From: Kutzneria chonburiensis
Lineage (GTDB): Bacteria; Actinomycetota; Actinomycetes; Mycobacteriales; Pseudonocardiaceae
Assembly: GCF_028622115.1 (NCBI RefSeq)
Contig: NZ_CP097263.1
Coordinates: 6,200,001-6,264,000 of the forward strand
DNA: 64,000 nucleotides
Reading direction: 5' to 3'
Positions within the stretch are counted from its first letter, which is position 1, and each line of letters opens with the position of its first letter. This document shows, piece by piece, positions 17,555 through 25,926 of this stretch. The translations under genes and the position numbers were made by a program. Below the pieces are notes generated by a model that searched no databases, was not told the DNA's origin, and worked only from the letters and a program-made list of their open reading frames with translations.

Positions 17555-18301
17555 TCAGCTCCTCAGGAACAGCGCGGTGATCAGGCTGTTGGCCAGGAAC
17601 AGCAGCAGAAAACTGCACACCACCGTCTGGTTGACCGCGTCGCCGACGCCTTTCGGGCCGCCTTTGGCCGTCAATCCGAGATGGCATGCCACCAGGCCGG
17701 CGAGCAGGCCGAAGACCGCGCTCTTGAATTCGCTGATGGCAAAGTCGCGCGGACCGGCCAGCAGGGTCAGATTGGCCATGAACAGGCCCGGACTGGCGTG
17801 TTGCACGTACACCGAGAACACGTAGCCGGCCAGCAGGCCGACCAATGTCACCATGCCGTTGAGGCACAGCGCGACGACCGTCGCCGCCAGCACCCTGGGC
17901 ACGACCAGGCGGTGCACCGGGTGCAGGCCGAGCGCCCGCACCGCGTCGATCTCCTCGCGGATCCGGCGCGCGCCCAGGTCGGCGCAGATCGCCGTGGCCC
18001 CCGAGCCGGCCACGACCAGGGCGCTGACCAGCGGCGCGATCTCCCGCACCACGCCGAGACCGGCCCCCGCGCCCGACAGGTCGGCCCCGCCCAGCTCGAT
18101 CAGCAGCTGGTTGAGCTGGAAAACCGTGATGACGCAGAACGGGATCGACATCAGCAGCGTCGGGGCCAGGCAGACGCCGGCGATGAACCAGGCCTGGCGG
18201 AGGAATTCGCGGGTCTGGAACGGGCGGCGGAACGCGAACCGGAACGAGTCGAGGGAAGTGGCGTAGAACCCGCCGACGGCGGCGGCCGGTTTGCGCAGCA
18301 C
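17555..18301 (-). CDS. yrbEA: MlaE-type permease YrbEA of the Mce transporter
   Basis: 248 residues, GTG start at 18301 behind GGAAGGGGG. The loop GARRIREEIDAVRALGLHP carries the EExDAL-type coupling motif, and HLGLTAKGGPKGVGDAVN the C-terminal MlaE signature. First gene of the 8.7-kb operon yrbEA-yrbEB-mceA-F-mas-mas. Substrate class (sterol, fatty acid or other lipid) cannot be decided; there are no steroid-catabolism genes in the window, though a fadA-fadB pair lies at 30-33.5 kb. Confidence 0.92.
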   Translation of the reverse strand: MLRKPAAAVGGFYATSLDSFRFAFRRPFQTREFLRQAWFIAGVCLAPTLLMSIPFCVITVFQLNQLLIELGGADLSGAGAGLGVVREIAPLVSALVVAGSGATAICADLGARRIREEIDAVRALGLHPVHRLVVPRVLAATVVALCLNGMVTLVGLLAGYVFSVYVQHASPGLFMANLTLLAGPRDFAISEFKSAVFGLLAGLVACHLGLTAKGGPKGVGDAVNQTVVCSFLLLFLANSLITALFLRS

Positions 18302-18328
18302 GACGCCCCCTTCCCGAGACCGTCGACT

Positions 18329-18334
18329 TGTATA
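18329..18334 (-). promoter_or_regulatory. Candidate -10 box of the mce operon
   Basis: On the minus strand TATACA lies 28 bases before the yrbEA GTG, which would give a leader of about 20 bases including the GGAAGGGGG site. It sits in an otherwise GC-rich stretch. No convincing -35 hexamer is present, and no regulator gene (GntR or TetR) flanks the operon. Confidence 0.4.
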
Positions 18335-18505
18335 CTCCAGCCACGAAATGGTGAGGCGAGCTCAGTCCTTGGTGCGGCAATTGCTGACAGCGCGTTTCCG
18401 ATCTGTCGCTCGAAGTGGTGAACGGTTGTTCGCCGATCGAGTTGCCGCCGTTCGGTGGCGCACAATGAGTACCCGGGGCGGGGTCGGGCGGGTTACCGTC
18501 GCCGC

Positions 18506-20437
18506 GTGCGGACGCTGCTGGTCGACAACTACGACTCGTTCACCCACAACCTGGCCCACTACCTGGCCGAGGTCACCGGGTGCGCGCCGACCGTGCTGCG
18601 CAACGACGACCCGGCGCTGACCCCGGGACTGCTGGCCGAGTTCGACAACGTGGTGGTGTCGCCGGGGCCGGGCACGCCGGAGCACCAGGCCGACCTGGGG
18701 CTGGGCCGCGAACTGCTCGCCCGGTGCGAGCTGCCGCTGCTGGGCGTGTGCCTCGGGCACCAGGCGATCGCCCATCTGTACGGGGCCAAGGTCGCCCGGG
18801 CCGACGAGCCCCGGCACGGACGGACCTCGCCGGTCGAGCACACGGGCCAGGGCCTGTTCGCCGGGCTGCCGTCGCCGCTGCGGGCGGTGCGCTACCACTC
18901 GCTGGCCGTGACGGACCTGCCGGAGTCGTTGGAGGCCACGGCCTGGACGCCGGACGGCGTGCTGATGGGCCTGCACCATCGGACGAAACCGTTGTGGGGC
19001 GTGCAGTTCCATCCCGAGTCGATCCGCACCGAGCACGGCCACCGGCTGCTGCGCAACTTCGCCGACCTGACGCCGGTGCGGCCGCGACCGGTGATCACGA
19101 CCAGCTTTGGCCGGCCCGCCGGCGAGCCGGTAAGCGTGCACGTGCGCCGAATGCCGACGACCGTCGAGCCCGAAGCCGTGTTCGCTCAGCTGTTCCGTCA
19201 CGCCGAGCACGCGTTCTGGCTGGACAGCAACGGAATCGGCCGGTTCTCGATCATGGGGGCCGGCACGCGCTGCGTCACCTCGGCCGACGTCGAGGGCTCG
19301 TTCTTCGAGTGGCTGGACGGCGAACTCGGTGCGGTCAAGGCGATCGCGGACGTGCCGTTCGACTTTGCGCTGGGATGGATCGGCTATCTCGGCTACGAGC
19401 TGAAGTCCGAGTGCGGCGGCGAGGCCGCACACCGGTCGCCGCACCCCGACGCCGCCATGATGTTCGCCGACCACGCCGTGGTGTTCGACCACGCCGAGCA
19501 CACAACCTACGTGCTGGCCTTGGATCCCTCGAAGCTGTCACTGCTGGATGACGTGTCCGATGTGGACCTCGAACCGGCGGAAGCACTCGAACCGGCGGCG
19601 ATCTCCTTGCGGCACAACCGGGAGCAGTACCTCGATGCCATCACGGCGTGCCAGCAGGCGATCGCCGAGGGCGAGACGTACGAGGTCAACCTGACCAACC
19701 GGATCACCGTCGAGGCCGACGTGGATCCCTGGGCGGCGTACCGGTTCCTGCGGCGCACCAGCCCGGCCCCGTTCGGCGCGTTGCTGAAGTTCGGCGACCT
19801 GCACGTGCTCAGCACATCGCCGGAACGCTTCCTGCGCATCGACGCCGACGGAGTCGTGGAATCCAAGCCCATCAAGGGAACCCGGCCGCGCGGCAGCACC
19901 CCCGAACACGATGCCGCGTTGCGGGAAGAGCTCCGGACCAGCGAGAAGGACCGGTCCGAGAGCCTCATGATCGTCGATCTCGTGCGCAACGACCTGGCCC
20001 GGGTGGCCGAGGTGGGCAGCGTTCGCGTGCCGACGCTGTTCGACGTGGAGAGCTACGCGACCGTGCACCAGCTGGTCTCGACGATCACCGCCCGCCTGCG
20101 GCCGGACGCCTCGCCCGTCGACTGCGTACGGGCGGCTTTCCCGCCCGGCTCCATGACCGGCGCGCCCAAGATCCGCACGATGAAGATCATCGACCGCCTT
20201 GAGGGCGACGCCCGCGGCGTGTACTCGGGGGCCGTCGGCTACTTCTCGCTCAACGGCGCCGTCGACCTGAGCGTGGTCATCCGCACCGCCGTGGTCACGC
20301 CCGGCCGGGTCGGCTACGGCGTCGGCGGGGCGGTGGTCGCACTGTCCAATCCGGACGGTGAGTACGAGGAAACGGCCGTCAAGGCAACGCCTTTGCTGGC
20401 CCTGTTCCAGGCCGAGTTCCCCGATCGGGTGATCTAG
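18506..20437 (+). CDS. pabAB: Fused aminodeoxychorismate synthase (PabA-PabB)
   Basis: 643 residues. Residues 1-190 are a class I glutamine amidotransferase (LLVDNYDSFTHNL, catalytic Cys in GVCLGHQAIA, His-Glu in FHPES); residues 210-640 are the chorismate-binding domain. The sequence SKPIKGTRPRG near residue 455 has Lys where anthranilate synthase has Ala (PIAGT), which marks 4-amino-4-deoxychorismate synthase. Its product is the precursor of p-aminobenzoate for folate, or for PABA-derived metabolites; no pabC lyase is next to it. GTG 18506 is chosen because it starts the conserved RTLLVDNYDSF; the 17 codons upstream lack family similarity. Confidence 0.92.
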   Translation: MRTLLVDNYDSFTHNLAHYLAEVTGCAPTVLRNDDPALTPGLLAEFDNVVVSPGPGTPEHQADLGLGRELLARCELPLLGVCLGHQAIAHLYGAKVARADEPRHGRTSPVEHTGQGLFAGLPSPLRAVRYHSLAVTDLPESLEATAWTPDGVLMGLHHRTKPLWGVQFHPESIRTEHGHRLLRNFADLTPVRPRPVITTSFGRPAGEPVSVHVRRMPTTVEPEAVFAQLFRHAEHAFWLDSNGIGRFSIMGAGTRCVTSADVEGSFFEWLDGELGAVKAIADVPFDFALGWIGYLGYELKSECGGEAAHRSPHPDAAMMFADHAVVFDHAEHTTYVLALDPSKLSLLDDVSDVDLEPAEALEPAAISLRHNREQYLDAITACQQAIAEGETYEVNLTNRITVEADVDPWAAYRFLRRTSPAPFGALLKFGDLHVLSTSPERFLRIDADGVVESKPIKGTRPRGSTPEHDAALREELRTSEKDRSESLMIVDLVRNDLARVAEVGSVRVPTLFDVESYATVHQLVSTITARLRPDASPVDCVRAAFPPGSMTGAPKIRTMKIIDRLEGDARGVYSGAVGYFSLNGAVDLSVVIRTAVVTPGRVGYGVGGAVVALSNPDGEYEETAVKATPLLALFQAEFPDRVI

Positions 20438-20507
20438 ACGGGCGGAAAGTGCTTCACGGGTCAACTATGAGCGCGTCCAGTTCCGACACCCCACCCAGAG
20501 GTCAACG

Positions 20508-20969
20508 ATGCCCAAGACCGTTGTCGGGATCATCGCCGCCACGCTGGTAGCCGCCGTGCTCGGCGTTTCCGGCGTCGCGCAGGCCAGCACCCCGACGCTG
20601 GCCCAGCAGGTTCAGCAGGGCCGCGACCGCGTCGCCGCCGCCTGGCAGGCCAAGGACGTCGCCGCCGTGCGCGTCGCCGTCGCCGACCTCGCCCCGGCGT
20701 TGGCCCAGGTCCGCACGGACGTCGACCGCCAGGCCATGAGCCCGGCCATCGCCATGTACCTCGGCCGCGCCGAACAGCAGCGCACCCAGCTGGCCACCGC
20801 GCTCGGCCCGCAGCCCCGCGACGGCATCCTCGACTCGGTCACCGGCTTGGTCAGCGGCCTGCTCGACTCGCTGTCCGGCCTGCTCAGCGGCCTACTCGGC
20901 GGCGGCGGTGGCCACGACGCCGGCAGCGCCCCGGCCGCGCCGGCCGACCACGCCCCGGCTGCGGCCTGA
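20508..20969 (+). CDS. Secreted protein with Gly/Leu-rich tail, 153 residues
   Basis: Signal peptide (TVVGIIAATLVAAVLGVSGVAQA, cleavage near residue 27), then a helical region of about 75 residues (QQVQQGRDRVAAAWQAKDVAAVR) and a low-complexity tail of GLVSGLL/GLLSGLL repeats followed by Ala/Pro. AGAGGTCAACG precedes the ATG. No family recognised. The tail resembles that of the transglycosylase at 5325-6253. A strong hairpin follows the gene. Confidence 0.75.
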   Translation: MPKTVVGIIAATLVAAVLGVSGVAQASTPTLAQQVQQGRDRVAAAWQAKDVAAVRVAVADLAPALAQVRTDVDRQAMSPAIAMYLGRAEQQRTQLATALGPQPRDGILDSVTGLVSGLLDSLSGLLSGLLGGGGGHDAGSAPAAPADHAPAAA

Positions 20970-20971
20970 GC

Positions 20972-21021
20972 GCTTGGAAGGGGCCTTCCTGCACTCCGAG
21001 TGCAGGAAGGCCCCCTTCCAA
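20972..21021 (+). terminator. Long bidirectional hairpin
   Basis: The arms at 20973-20996 and 20998-21022 are complementary over 24 bp with a single extra C on the right side; only a few bases remain for the loop. It sits between two convergent genes, 1 base or so after one stop and about 18 bases from the other, so it can end both transcripts. Confidence 0.8.
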
Positions 21022-21039
21022 GCTTTATCCGAGATTTGC

Positions 21040-21786
21040 TCAGTTCTGCGATACCGACATCAGGGCGAAGACGGCGCCCTGGGGATCCTGGATCACCGCC
21101 ATGCGGCCGAACGGCGTGTCCTTGGGCTGGGTGAGCACGGTCGCCCCGTTGCTGTCGGCGATGGCCGTGGTGGCATCCGTGTCGGCCACGGCGAAGTACA
21201 CCCGCCACTCCGGCTGCGCGTCCGGCACGGTGAAGATCCCGCCGACGTCCCGGCCGTCGGCCTTGATCGTCGTGTAGTCGAAGTCCGGCATGGGATCGCC
21301 GATCTCCAGGCCGAACACGGACCCGTAGAACTCCCGCGCCCGCGCGGCATTGGGTGTCGACAGCTCGTTCCACACCACCGCGCCGGGCTCGTTGACCACC
21401 CGCGAGCCGATGTGCCGGCCGGGCTCCCACACGCCGAACACGCCGCCGGTCGGGTCGGCCGCGATGATCATCCGGCCCTCGCCCATCACGTCGATGACCT
21501 CGGTCATCGGCTGCCCGCCGTGCTCGACGATGGCCTTGTGGGTCAGGTCGGCATCGTCGGCCTTGAGGTACGTCGTCCAGGCCACCGGCTGGTCGGGCTG
21601 CGACATCAGCCCGGCGACCGACTTCCCGTCCAGCAGCGCCTGGGTGTAGTAACCGGACTCGGCCGGACCGGTGAAGTACTCCCAGCCGAACAGCGCCGCG
21701 TAGAACTCCTTGCCGGCATTGATGTCCGTGCAGGAAATGTCGATCCAGCACGGCACTCCGCGCGCATAGGCGCTCGCCTCGGGCAT
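21040..21786 (-). CDS. Two-module VOC (glyoxalase-fold) protein
   Basis: 248 residues in two similar halves (residues ~10-120 and ~130-245), each with the beta-alpha-beta-beta-beta plan of vicinal oxygen chelate proteins: REFYGSVFGLEIGDP in the second half mirrors KEFYAALFGWEYFTGP in the first. Such proteins are commonly 27-kDa antigen Cfp30B-like hydrolases/lyases or resistance proteins of unknown substrate. Start ATG 21786 has AGGGAGGC 5 bases upstream. Divergent from the carotenoid oxygenase gene (168 bp between starts). Confidence 0.85.
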   Translation of the reverse strand: MPEASAYARGVPCWIDISCTDINAGKEFYAALFGWEYFTGPAESGYYTQALLDGKSVAGLMSQPDQPVAWTTYLKADDADLTHKAIVEHGGQPMTEVIDVMGEGRMIIAADPTGGVFGVWEPGRHIGSRVVNEPGAVVWNELSTPNAARAREFYGSVFGLEIGDPMPDFDYTTIKADGRDVGGIFTVPDAQPEWRVYFAVADTDATTAIADSNGATVLTQPKDTPFGRMAVIQDPQGAVFALMSVSQN

Positions 21787-21906
21787 GACTGCCTCCCTTT
21801 CCGACCGGACCACTCTGCCAGCGGCCCGGCCGGCCGGTGTCAGCGAACCTGACGACGTGACCGCCCGCGTCCACCTGATCAACGCGGCGTGCCCACATGC
21901 CACCTC

Positions 21907-21930
21907 TGTCATGTCACTGTTGACATGTCA
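21907..21930. promoter_or_regulatory. Palindromic site before the carotenoid oxygenase gene
   Basis: ATGTCA-CTGT-TGACAT forms a 6-4-6 inverted repeat and overlaps a perfect 10-bp palindrome, TGACATGTCA (21921-21930). It lies 25-50 bases before ATG 21955. A TTGACA hexamer is inside it. This is a plausible operator; the TetR regulator two genes downstream is a candidate binder, but the assignment is inference. Confidence 0.5.
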
Positions 21931-21954
21931 TAGGGCACGTGTCACCGTTGGGAC

Positions 21955-23289
21955 ATGACTCCGAACTACCTGACCGGCGAGCTGGCCCCGGTCGACGACG
22001 AGATCGAGGCGTACGACCTCCAGGTCGAAGGCACCCTGCCGACCGAGCTGACCGGCCGCTACTTCCGCAACGGGTCCAACCCGGTGCCCGGCGAGGACCC
22101 CGGCCACTGGTTCACCGGCCAGGGCATGCTGCACGGCATCCGCCTCAACCAGGGCCGCGCCGAGTGGTACCGCAACCGCTGGGTGCACACCAAGCGCATG
22201 GACGGCGGCGCCCTGTACGGCCCCGACGGCAGCCGCGACCTCGCCGCCGGCGCGGCCAACACGTCCGTCATCGAGCACGGCGGCAAGATCTTCGCGCTGA
22301 TGGAGACCAGCTACCCGTGGGAGATCAGCCCCGAGCTGGAGACGGTCGCGCCGTGCGACTTCGGCGGCCGCCTCACCACCGGCATGACCGCGCACCCCAA
22401 GGAAGACCCCGAGACCGGCGAGCTGCACTTCTTCGACTACGGCATGCGACCGCCGTTCCTGACCTACCACCGGCTCTCCGCCGACGGCGAGCTCGTCACG
22501 AGCTTCCCGGTGCAGGTGGCCGGGCCGACGATGATGCACGACTTCGCCGTCACCCGGAACCACGTGGTGTGGCTGGACCTGCCGGTCGTGTTCGACTTCC
22601 AGCTGATCGGCCGCGGCATGCCGTACCAGTGGAGCGACAAGTACACCTCGCGCATCGGCGTGATGGGCAAGGACGACCCGACCGTCACCTGGTTCGAAGT
22701 CGACCCGTGCTACGTCTTCCACGTCGGCAACGCCCGTGAGGACGGGCAGGGCCGCGTCATCCTGGACGCCGTCCGCTACGACCGCGACGCCTGGTTCGAG
22801 AGCTGGACCAAGATCGGCGGCGCGCCGCGGGCCGAGCAGGCCGCCTCGCTGGCCGTCAGCAAGCTGCACCGCTGGATCCTCGACCCGAGCACCGGCAAGG
22901 TCACCGAGCAGGAGCTGGACGACGGCAGCATCGAGTTCCCGACCGTCGACGACCGCCGCGTCGGCCTGGCCAACCGCTACCTGTACGGGGTCGACGAACA
23001 CGCCATCGTCAAGTTCGACACCGACCGCGGCGTGATCGGCCGGCACGAGCTCGGGGCAGAGTGGCGCGCCGGAGAGGCAGTCTTTGTGCCGGCGGCGGAC
23101 TCCAGCGGGGAAGATGAGGGCTGGCTGCTGTCGATCGCCACCAACACCGATCCGGCCGTTGCCTCCCAACTGCTCGTGCACGATGCCACCGACGTGGCCG
23201 CCAAGCCGGTCGCGTCGGTGGTGCTACCCCGTCGGGTGCCGGCCGGCTTCCACGGGTCCTGGATTCCGGACGGAGAACTGTCGCGATGA
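21955..23289 (+). CDS. Carotenoid oxygenase (apocarotenoid/stilbene cleavage family)
   Basis: 444 residues of the RPE65/CCD family. The opening LPTELTGRYFRNGSNPVPGEDPGHWFTGQGMLHGI and the iron-ligand regions TAHPKEDPETGELHFFDYG, MMHDFAVTRNHVVW and the final FHGSWIPDGE are all diagnostic; these supply the four His that hold the non-haem iron. It cleaves a conjugated double bond of a carotenoid, apocarotenoid or stilbene. Cytoplasmic. Its stop overlaps the next start (ATGA), so the next membrane protein is translationally coupled. ATG 21955 is the start; there is no Shine-Dalgarno, so the mRNA may be leaderless or short. Confidence 0.92.
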   Translation: MTPNYLTGELAPVDDEIEAYDLQVEGTLPTELTGRYFRNGSNPVPGEDPGHWFTGQGMLHGIRLNQGRAEWYRNRWVHTKRMDGGALYGPDGSRDLAAGAANTSVIEHGGKIFALMETSYPWEISPELETVAPCDFGGRLTTGMTAHPKEDPETGELHFFDYGMRPPFLTYHRLSADGELVTSFPVQVAGPTMMHDFAVTRNHVVWLDLPVVFDFQLIGRGMPYQWSDKYTSRIGVMGKDDPTVTWFEVDPCYVFHVGNAREDGQGRVILDAVRYDRDAWFESWTKIGGAPRAEQAASLAVSKLHRWILDPSTGKVTEQELDDGSIEFPTVDDRRVGLANRYLYGVDEHAIVKFDTDRGVIGRHELGAEWRAGEAVFVPAADSSGEDEGWLLSIATNTDPAVASQLLVHDATDVAAKPVASVVLPRRVPAGFHGSWIPDGELSR

Positions 23290-23930
23290 CCGAGCCCACG
23301 AAGTCGCCCGGTGTGGCCACGATCCTGAAGTCGCTGGTTTTCGACGTCGGCGTGCCGACGGCGGCCTACTTCGTGGCCCACTGGCTGGGGGCGAGCGACT
23401 TCGTCGCGCTGCTGGCCGGCTCGCTGATCGCGCTGCTGCGCACGCTGGTCGTCGCGGCCCGGGACCGCAAGTTCCAGCTGTTCTCGGCCGTGATGGTCGG
23501 CGTGTTCACCGTCGGCATCGTGCTCTCGTTCCTGACCGGCGACGTGAAGTTCTTGCTGGTCAAGGAATCCGCCGGCACCTTCGTGGCCGGCGTCGCCTTC
23601 CTGGTCAGCTGCCTGATCGGCAAGCCGCTGATCTACTTCGCGGCGCTGCGCATGCAGCCGGCCCGGGAAGCCGAGTTCGCCCAGCTGTGGACGACCCGGC
23701 CGGAGTTCCGCCACACCTTCGTGGTGCTGTCGGCGGTATGGGGCTTCGGGTTGCTGTTCGAGGCGCTGCTGCGGATCCCGCTGGTGTTCGTGCTGCCGAC
23801 CGAGGTCATGGTCACCGTGTCGACCGTGATGATCATCGTCGCGTTCGTGCTGCTGGCCGTGTGGACCAAGTGGTATGCCGGCCGCCGGCAGGCCAAGTTC
23901 GCCCAACTCCAGCCGGCCACCGAGGCCTAG
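23286..23930 (+). CDS. VC0807-type membrane protein
   Basis: 214 residues with about six hydrophobic segments. FDVGVPTAAYFVAHWLGASDFVALLAGSLIALLRT and the aromatic/charged end WTKWYAGRRQAKFAQL are typical of the VC0807/intracellular septation A-like family, which has no assigned reaction. Coupled to the carotenoid oxygenase by an ATGA overlap, so it may act on, or move, a hydrophobic product of that enzyme (inference). Ends in a 4-bp overlap with the convergent TetR gene. Confidence 0.8.
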   Translation: MTEPTKSPGVATILKSLVFDVGVPTAAYFVAHWLGASDFVALLAGSLIALLRTLVVAARDRKFQLFSAVMVGVFTVGIVLSFLTGDVKFLLVKESAGTFVAGVAFLVSCLIGKPLIYFAALRMQPAREAEFAQLWTTRPEFRHTFVVLSAVWGFGLLFEALLRIPLVFVLPTEVMVTVSTVMIIVAFVLLAVWTKWYAGRRQAKFAQLQPATEA

Positions 23931-24532
23931 TCCGCGGCGAAGATCGCGCGGTGCCAGATCGCGGTCAGCGTGTCCACCAGCTCGGCCTGGCCCAGCGCGC
24001 CCACGTTGTGCGAGATGGTGTGCTCGGTCATGCCCACCAGCATGGTGGCCATCGAGTGCGCGGAGGGCGGTCCCGCCGGGGCCGCCCCCGTCGCGCGATT
24101 GCGCTCGATCATCTCCTCGGACGCCGCGACCAGCCGGCCGTTCAGGTCGGCCATGAACTCCTGGGCCTCCGCCGGGGCGTCCGGGTTCTGCGCGGCCAGC
24201 AGCACCGCGCCGTGCTCGTCCCACATCCGGACGGCCAGCTCGATGCTCTGCCGGACCGTGTGCCGCATGTCGGCCTGGGGTTGCAGCCAGCACTCGACGA
24301 CCTGCGTGACGAGCTCGTCCGACACCCGTGACAGCAGGGCCAGCAGCATGGCCTGCCGGGACTCGAAGTAGAAGTAGAAGCTGGAGCGGGAGATGCCGGC
24401 ACCCCTGGCCAGCTCCTCGATGCCGATCTCGGCCAGCGGCCTGGTCGCCAGCAGCCGCTCCGCCGTCTCCAGCAACGCCTCCTGTTTGAGGTCGCCCTTG
24501 CTGGGGCCTCTGCGGCGGACGGGTGCGGACAC
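23927..24532 (-). CDS. TetR family repressor
   Basis: 201 residues, GTG start. Residues 15-60 form the TetR helix-turn-helix (ALLETAERLLATRPLAEIGIEELARGAGISRSSFYFYF), and the ligand domain contains AAQNPDAPAEAQEFMADLN, similar to EthR-like regulators. It is divergent from the P450 gene (85 bp between starts) and convergent with the carotenoid oxygenase operon, so it likely controls the P450 and itself, and perhaps the oxygenase. Ligand unknown; an apocarotenoid or P450 substrate would be logical. Confidence 0.88.
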   Translation of the reverse strand: MSAPVRRRGPSKGDLKQEALLETAERLLATRPLAEIGIEELARGAGISRSSFYFYFESRQAMLLALLSRVSDELVTQVVECWLQPQADMRHTVRQSIELAVRMWDEHGAVLLAAQNPDAPAEAQEFMADLNGRLVAASEEMIERNRATGAAPAGPPSAHSMATMLVGMTEHTISHNVGALGQAELVDTLTAIWHRAIFAAD

Positions 24533-24571
24533 CCACGGATCATACCCTTTTCAACCCGCTGGCGACTTTTT

Positions 24572-24586
24572 TCGACACCGTGTTGA
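24572..24586. promoter_or_regulatory. Candidate TetR operator between tetR and the P450 gene
   Basis: TCGACACCGTGTTGA is a 15-bp palindrome around a central C with one mismatched pair, placed in the 85-bp divergent region and 32 bases before the P450 start. Position and symmetry fit autoregulation by the TetR protein; not tested. Confidence 0.4.
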
Positions 24587-24617
24587 CTCTGCGTCGGGCC
24601 GGGGCCACAGTGGAGCC

Positions 24618-25796
24618 ATGACGCTGACCGTGGACGACACGCCGTTCGGCTTCGATCCGATGAAGCCCGGCTTCCGCGACGACCCGTACTCCGTCTACCG
24701 ACGGCAGCGCGAGAGCGATCCGGTGCACCACAGCGCGATGGGCATCTGGACGTTGACCAGGCACGCCGACATCGAGGCGGCGCTGAGGGACCAGAAGCTC
24801 GGGCACGGGGTCGGCATCAACCGTGCGGCGGATCACCTGTCGTTCCTGACGTTGAACCCGCCGGACCACACGCGGCTGCGAGGACTGGTCAGCCGGGCCT
24901 TCACGCCCAAGGTGATCCGCGAGCTGCGACCTCGTATCCAGCAGCGGGTGGACGATTTGCTGGCTCCGTTGCGTGGCGCCGGCGAATTCGACCTGATGAG
25001 CGCCTTCGCCTATCCGCTGCCGGTGATCGTGATCAGCGAACTCATCGGCGTGCCGGTCGAGGACCAGGCACGGTTCAGCGGCTGGTCGGAGGAGATGGCC
25101 CGTGGCATCGACCCCGACTTCATGCAGACGCCCGAGCAGCTGGTCCGCCGGGACGAGGCCAAGCTGGAGTTCGACAACTACTTCCGTGAACTCATCGCCG
25201 CCCGCCGCGGGCATCCGGCCGACGACCTGCTCACCGGGCTGATCGCCGCCGAGCAGGACGGCGACAAGCTGGACGAGCAGGAGCTGCTCGACATCCTCGC
25301 GCTGCTGCTGGTCGCCGGACACGAGACCACCGTCAACCTCATCGGCAACGGCACCCTGGCCCTGCTGCGCAATCCCGCGCAGCTGGCCTTCCTGCGGGAC
25401 AACCCCGACCAGGCGCCGGCCGCCACCGAGGAGCTGCTCCGCTACGACTCGCCGGTGCAGTTCGTGTCCCGGGTCGCGTTGGCCGACACCGAGGTCGCCG
25501 GCGCTTCCGTGCTGGCCGGCGAGATCGTGTCCATGATCCTCGGCGCCGCCAACCGCGACCCCGACGCCTTCCCCGACCCCGACCGTCTTGACCTGACCCG
25601 GCAGCCCGGCCGCCTCGTCTCGTTCGGACAGGGCATCCACTTCTGCCTCGGCGCCCCCTTGGCCCGCTTGGAGGGTCAGCTGGCACTGGCCGGCCTCGCC
25701 ACCGCGCTGCCCGAGCTGACGCTCGTCGACGACCGTCCGGTCTACCGTGACCACTTCATCCTGCGGGGAGTGTCGGCGCTGACGGTCAGCGCCTGA
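24618..25796 (+). CDS. Cytochrome P450 (bacterial class I)
   Basis: 392 residues with all core motifs: oxygen-activating I-helix LLLVAGHETT near residue 233, ExxR in EELLRYDSP, and the haem loop SFGQGIHFCLGAPLARLE with the Cys ligand near residue 341. Soluble, needs ferredoxin and reductase partners not encoded here. Start ATG 24618 has GTGGAG upstream. Divergently paired with a TetR repressor and near a carotenoid oxygenase, so a terpenoid or carotenoid-derived substrate is possible; the subfamily was not identified. Confidence 0.92.
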   Translation: MTLTVDDTPFGFDPMKPGFRDDPYSVYRRQRESDPVHHSAMGIWTLTRHADIEAALRDQKLGHGVGINRAADHLSFLTLNPPDHTRLRGLVSRAFTPKVIRELRPRIQQRVDDLLAPLRGAGEFDLMSAFAYPLPVIVISELIGVPVEDQARFSGWSEEMARGIDPDFMQTPEQLVRRDEAKLEFDNYFRELIAARRGHPADDLLTGLIAAEQDGDKLDEQELLDILALLLVAGHETTVNLIGNGTLALLRNPAQLAFLRDNPDQAPAATEELLRYDSPVQFVSRVALADTEVAGASVLAGEIVSMILGAANRDPDAFPDPDRLDLTRQPGRLVSFGQGIHFCLGAPLARLEGQLALAGLATALPELTLVDDRPVYRDHFILRGVSALTVSA

Positions 25797-25806
25797 GCTT
25801 CGCGGT

Positions 25807-25836
25807 TTGCGTCCGGATGGCGTAGTGGGGTATGCT
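25807..25836 (+). promoter_or_regulatory. Promoter of the DUF3800 leader
   Basis: TTGCGT (25807-25812), an 18-base spacer and TATGCT (25831-25836) make a reasonable sigma-70-type promoter 11 bases after the P450 stop. Transcription would start near 25842-25845, giving about 80 bases of RNA before the DUF3800 start codon. Confidence 0.5.
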
Positions 25837-25842
25837 TCGAGC

Positions 25843-25926
25843 TAGAAACGGCTGTATCGGTGCATAGGTCAGAACGACCGAACACCACATCCTAAGGCCG
25901 CCCCCCGGGGCGGCCTTAGTGCTTTT
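25843..25926 (+). ncRNA. Short structured leader RNA upstream of DUF3800
   Basis: Between the promoter and the DUF3800 start lie about 80 bases with no open reading frame. Two short stems exclude each other: GGTC (25867-25870) with GACC (25876-25879), or TCGGT (25857-25861) with ACCGA (25877-25881). They are followed by a perfect intrinsic terminator. Candidate RNA motifs upstream of DUF3800 genes (named DUF3800-I and so on) have been reported from comparative genomics; whether this one belongs to them needs a covariance search. Alternatively it is just the 3' end of the P450 transcript. Confidence 0.45.
25892..25926 (+). terminator. Perfect intrinsic terminator directly before the DUF3800 start codon
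   Basis: CTAAGGCCGCCCC (25892-25904) pairs fully with 25907-25919, followed by TGCTTTT. The T-run ends at the base before ATG 25927. This is the only classical GC-stem-plus-U-run terminator seen in the window. Confidence 0.85.

Noticed and set aside
18506-20437. Anthranilate synthase (TrpE-TrpG fusion)
   Set aside because: The Lys in PIKGT instead of Ala and amidotransferase-first order point to aminodeoxychorismate synthase.
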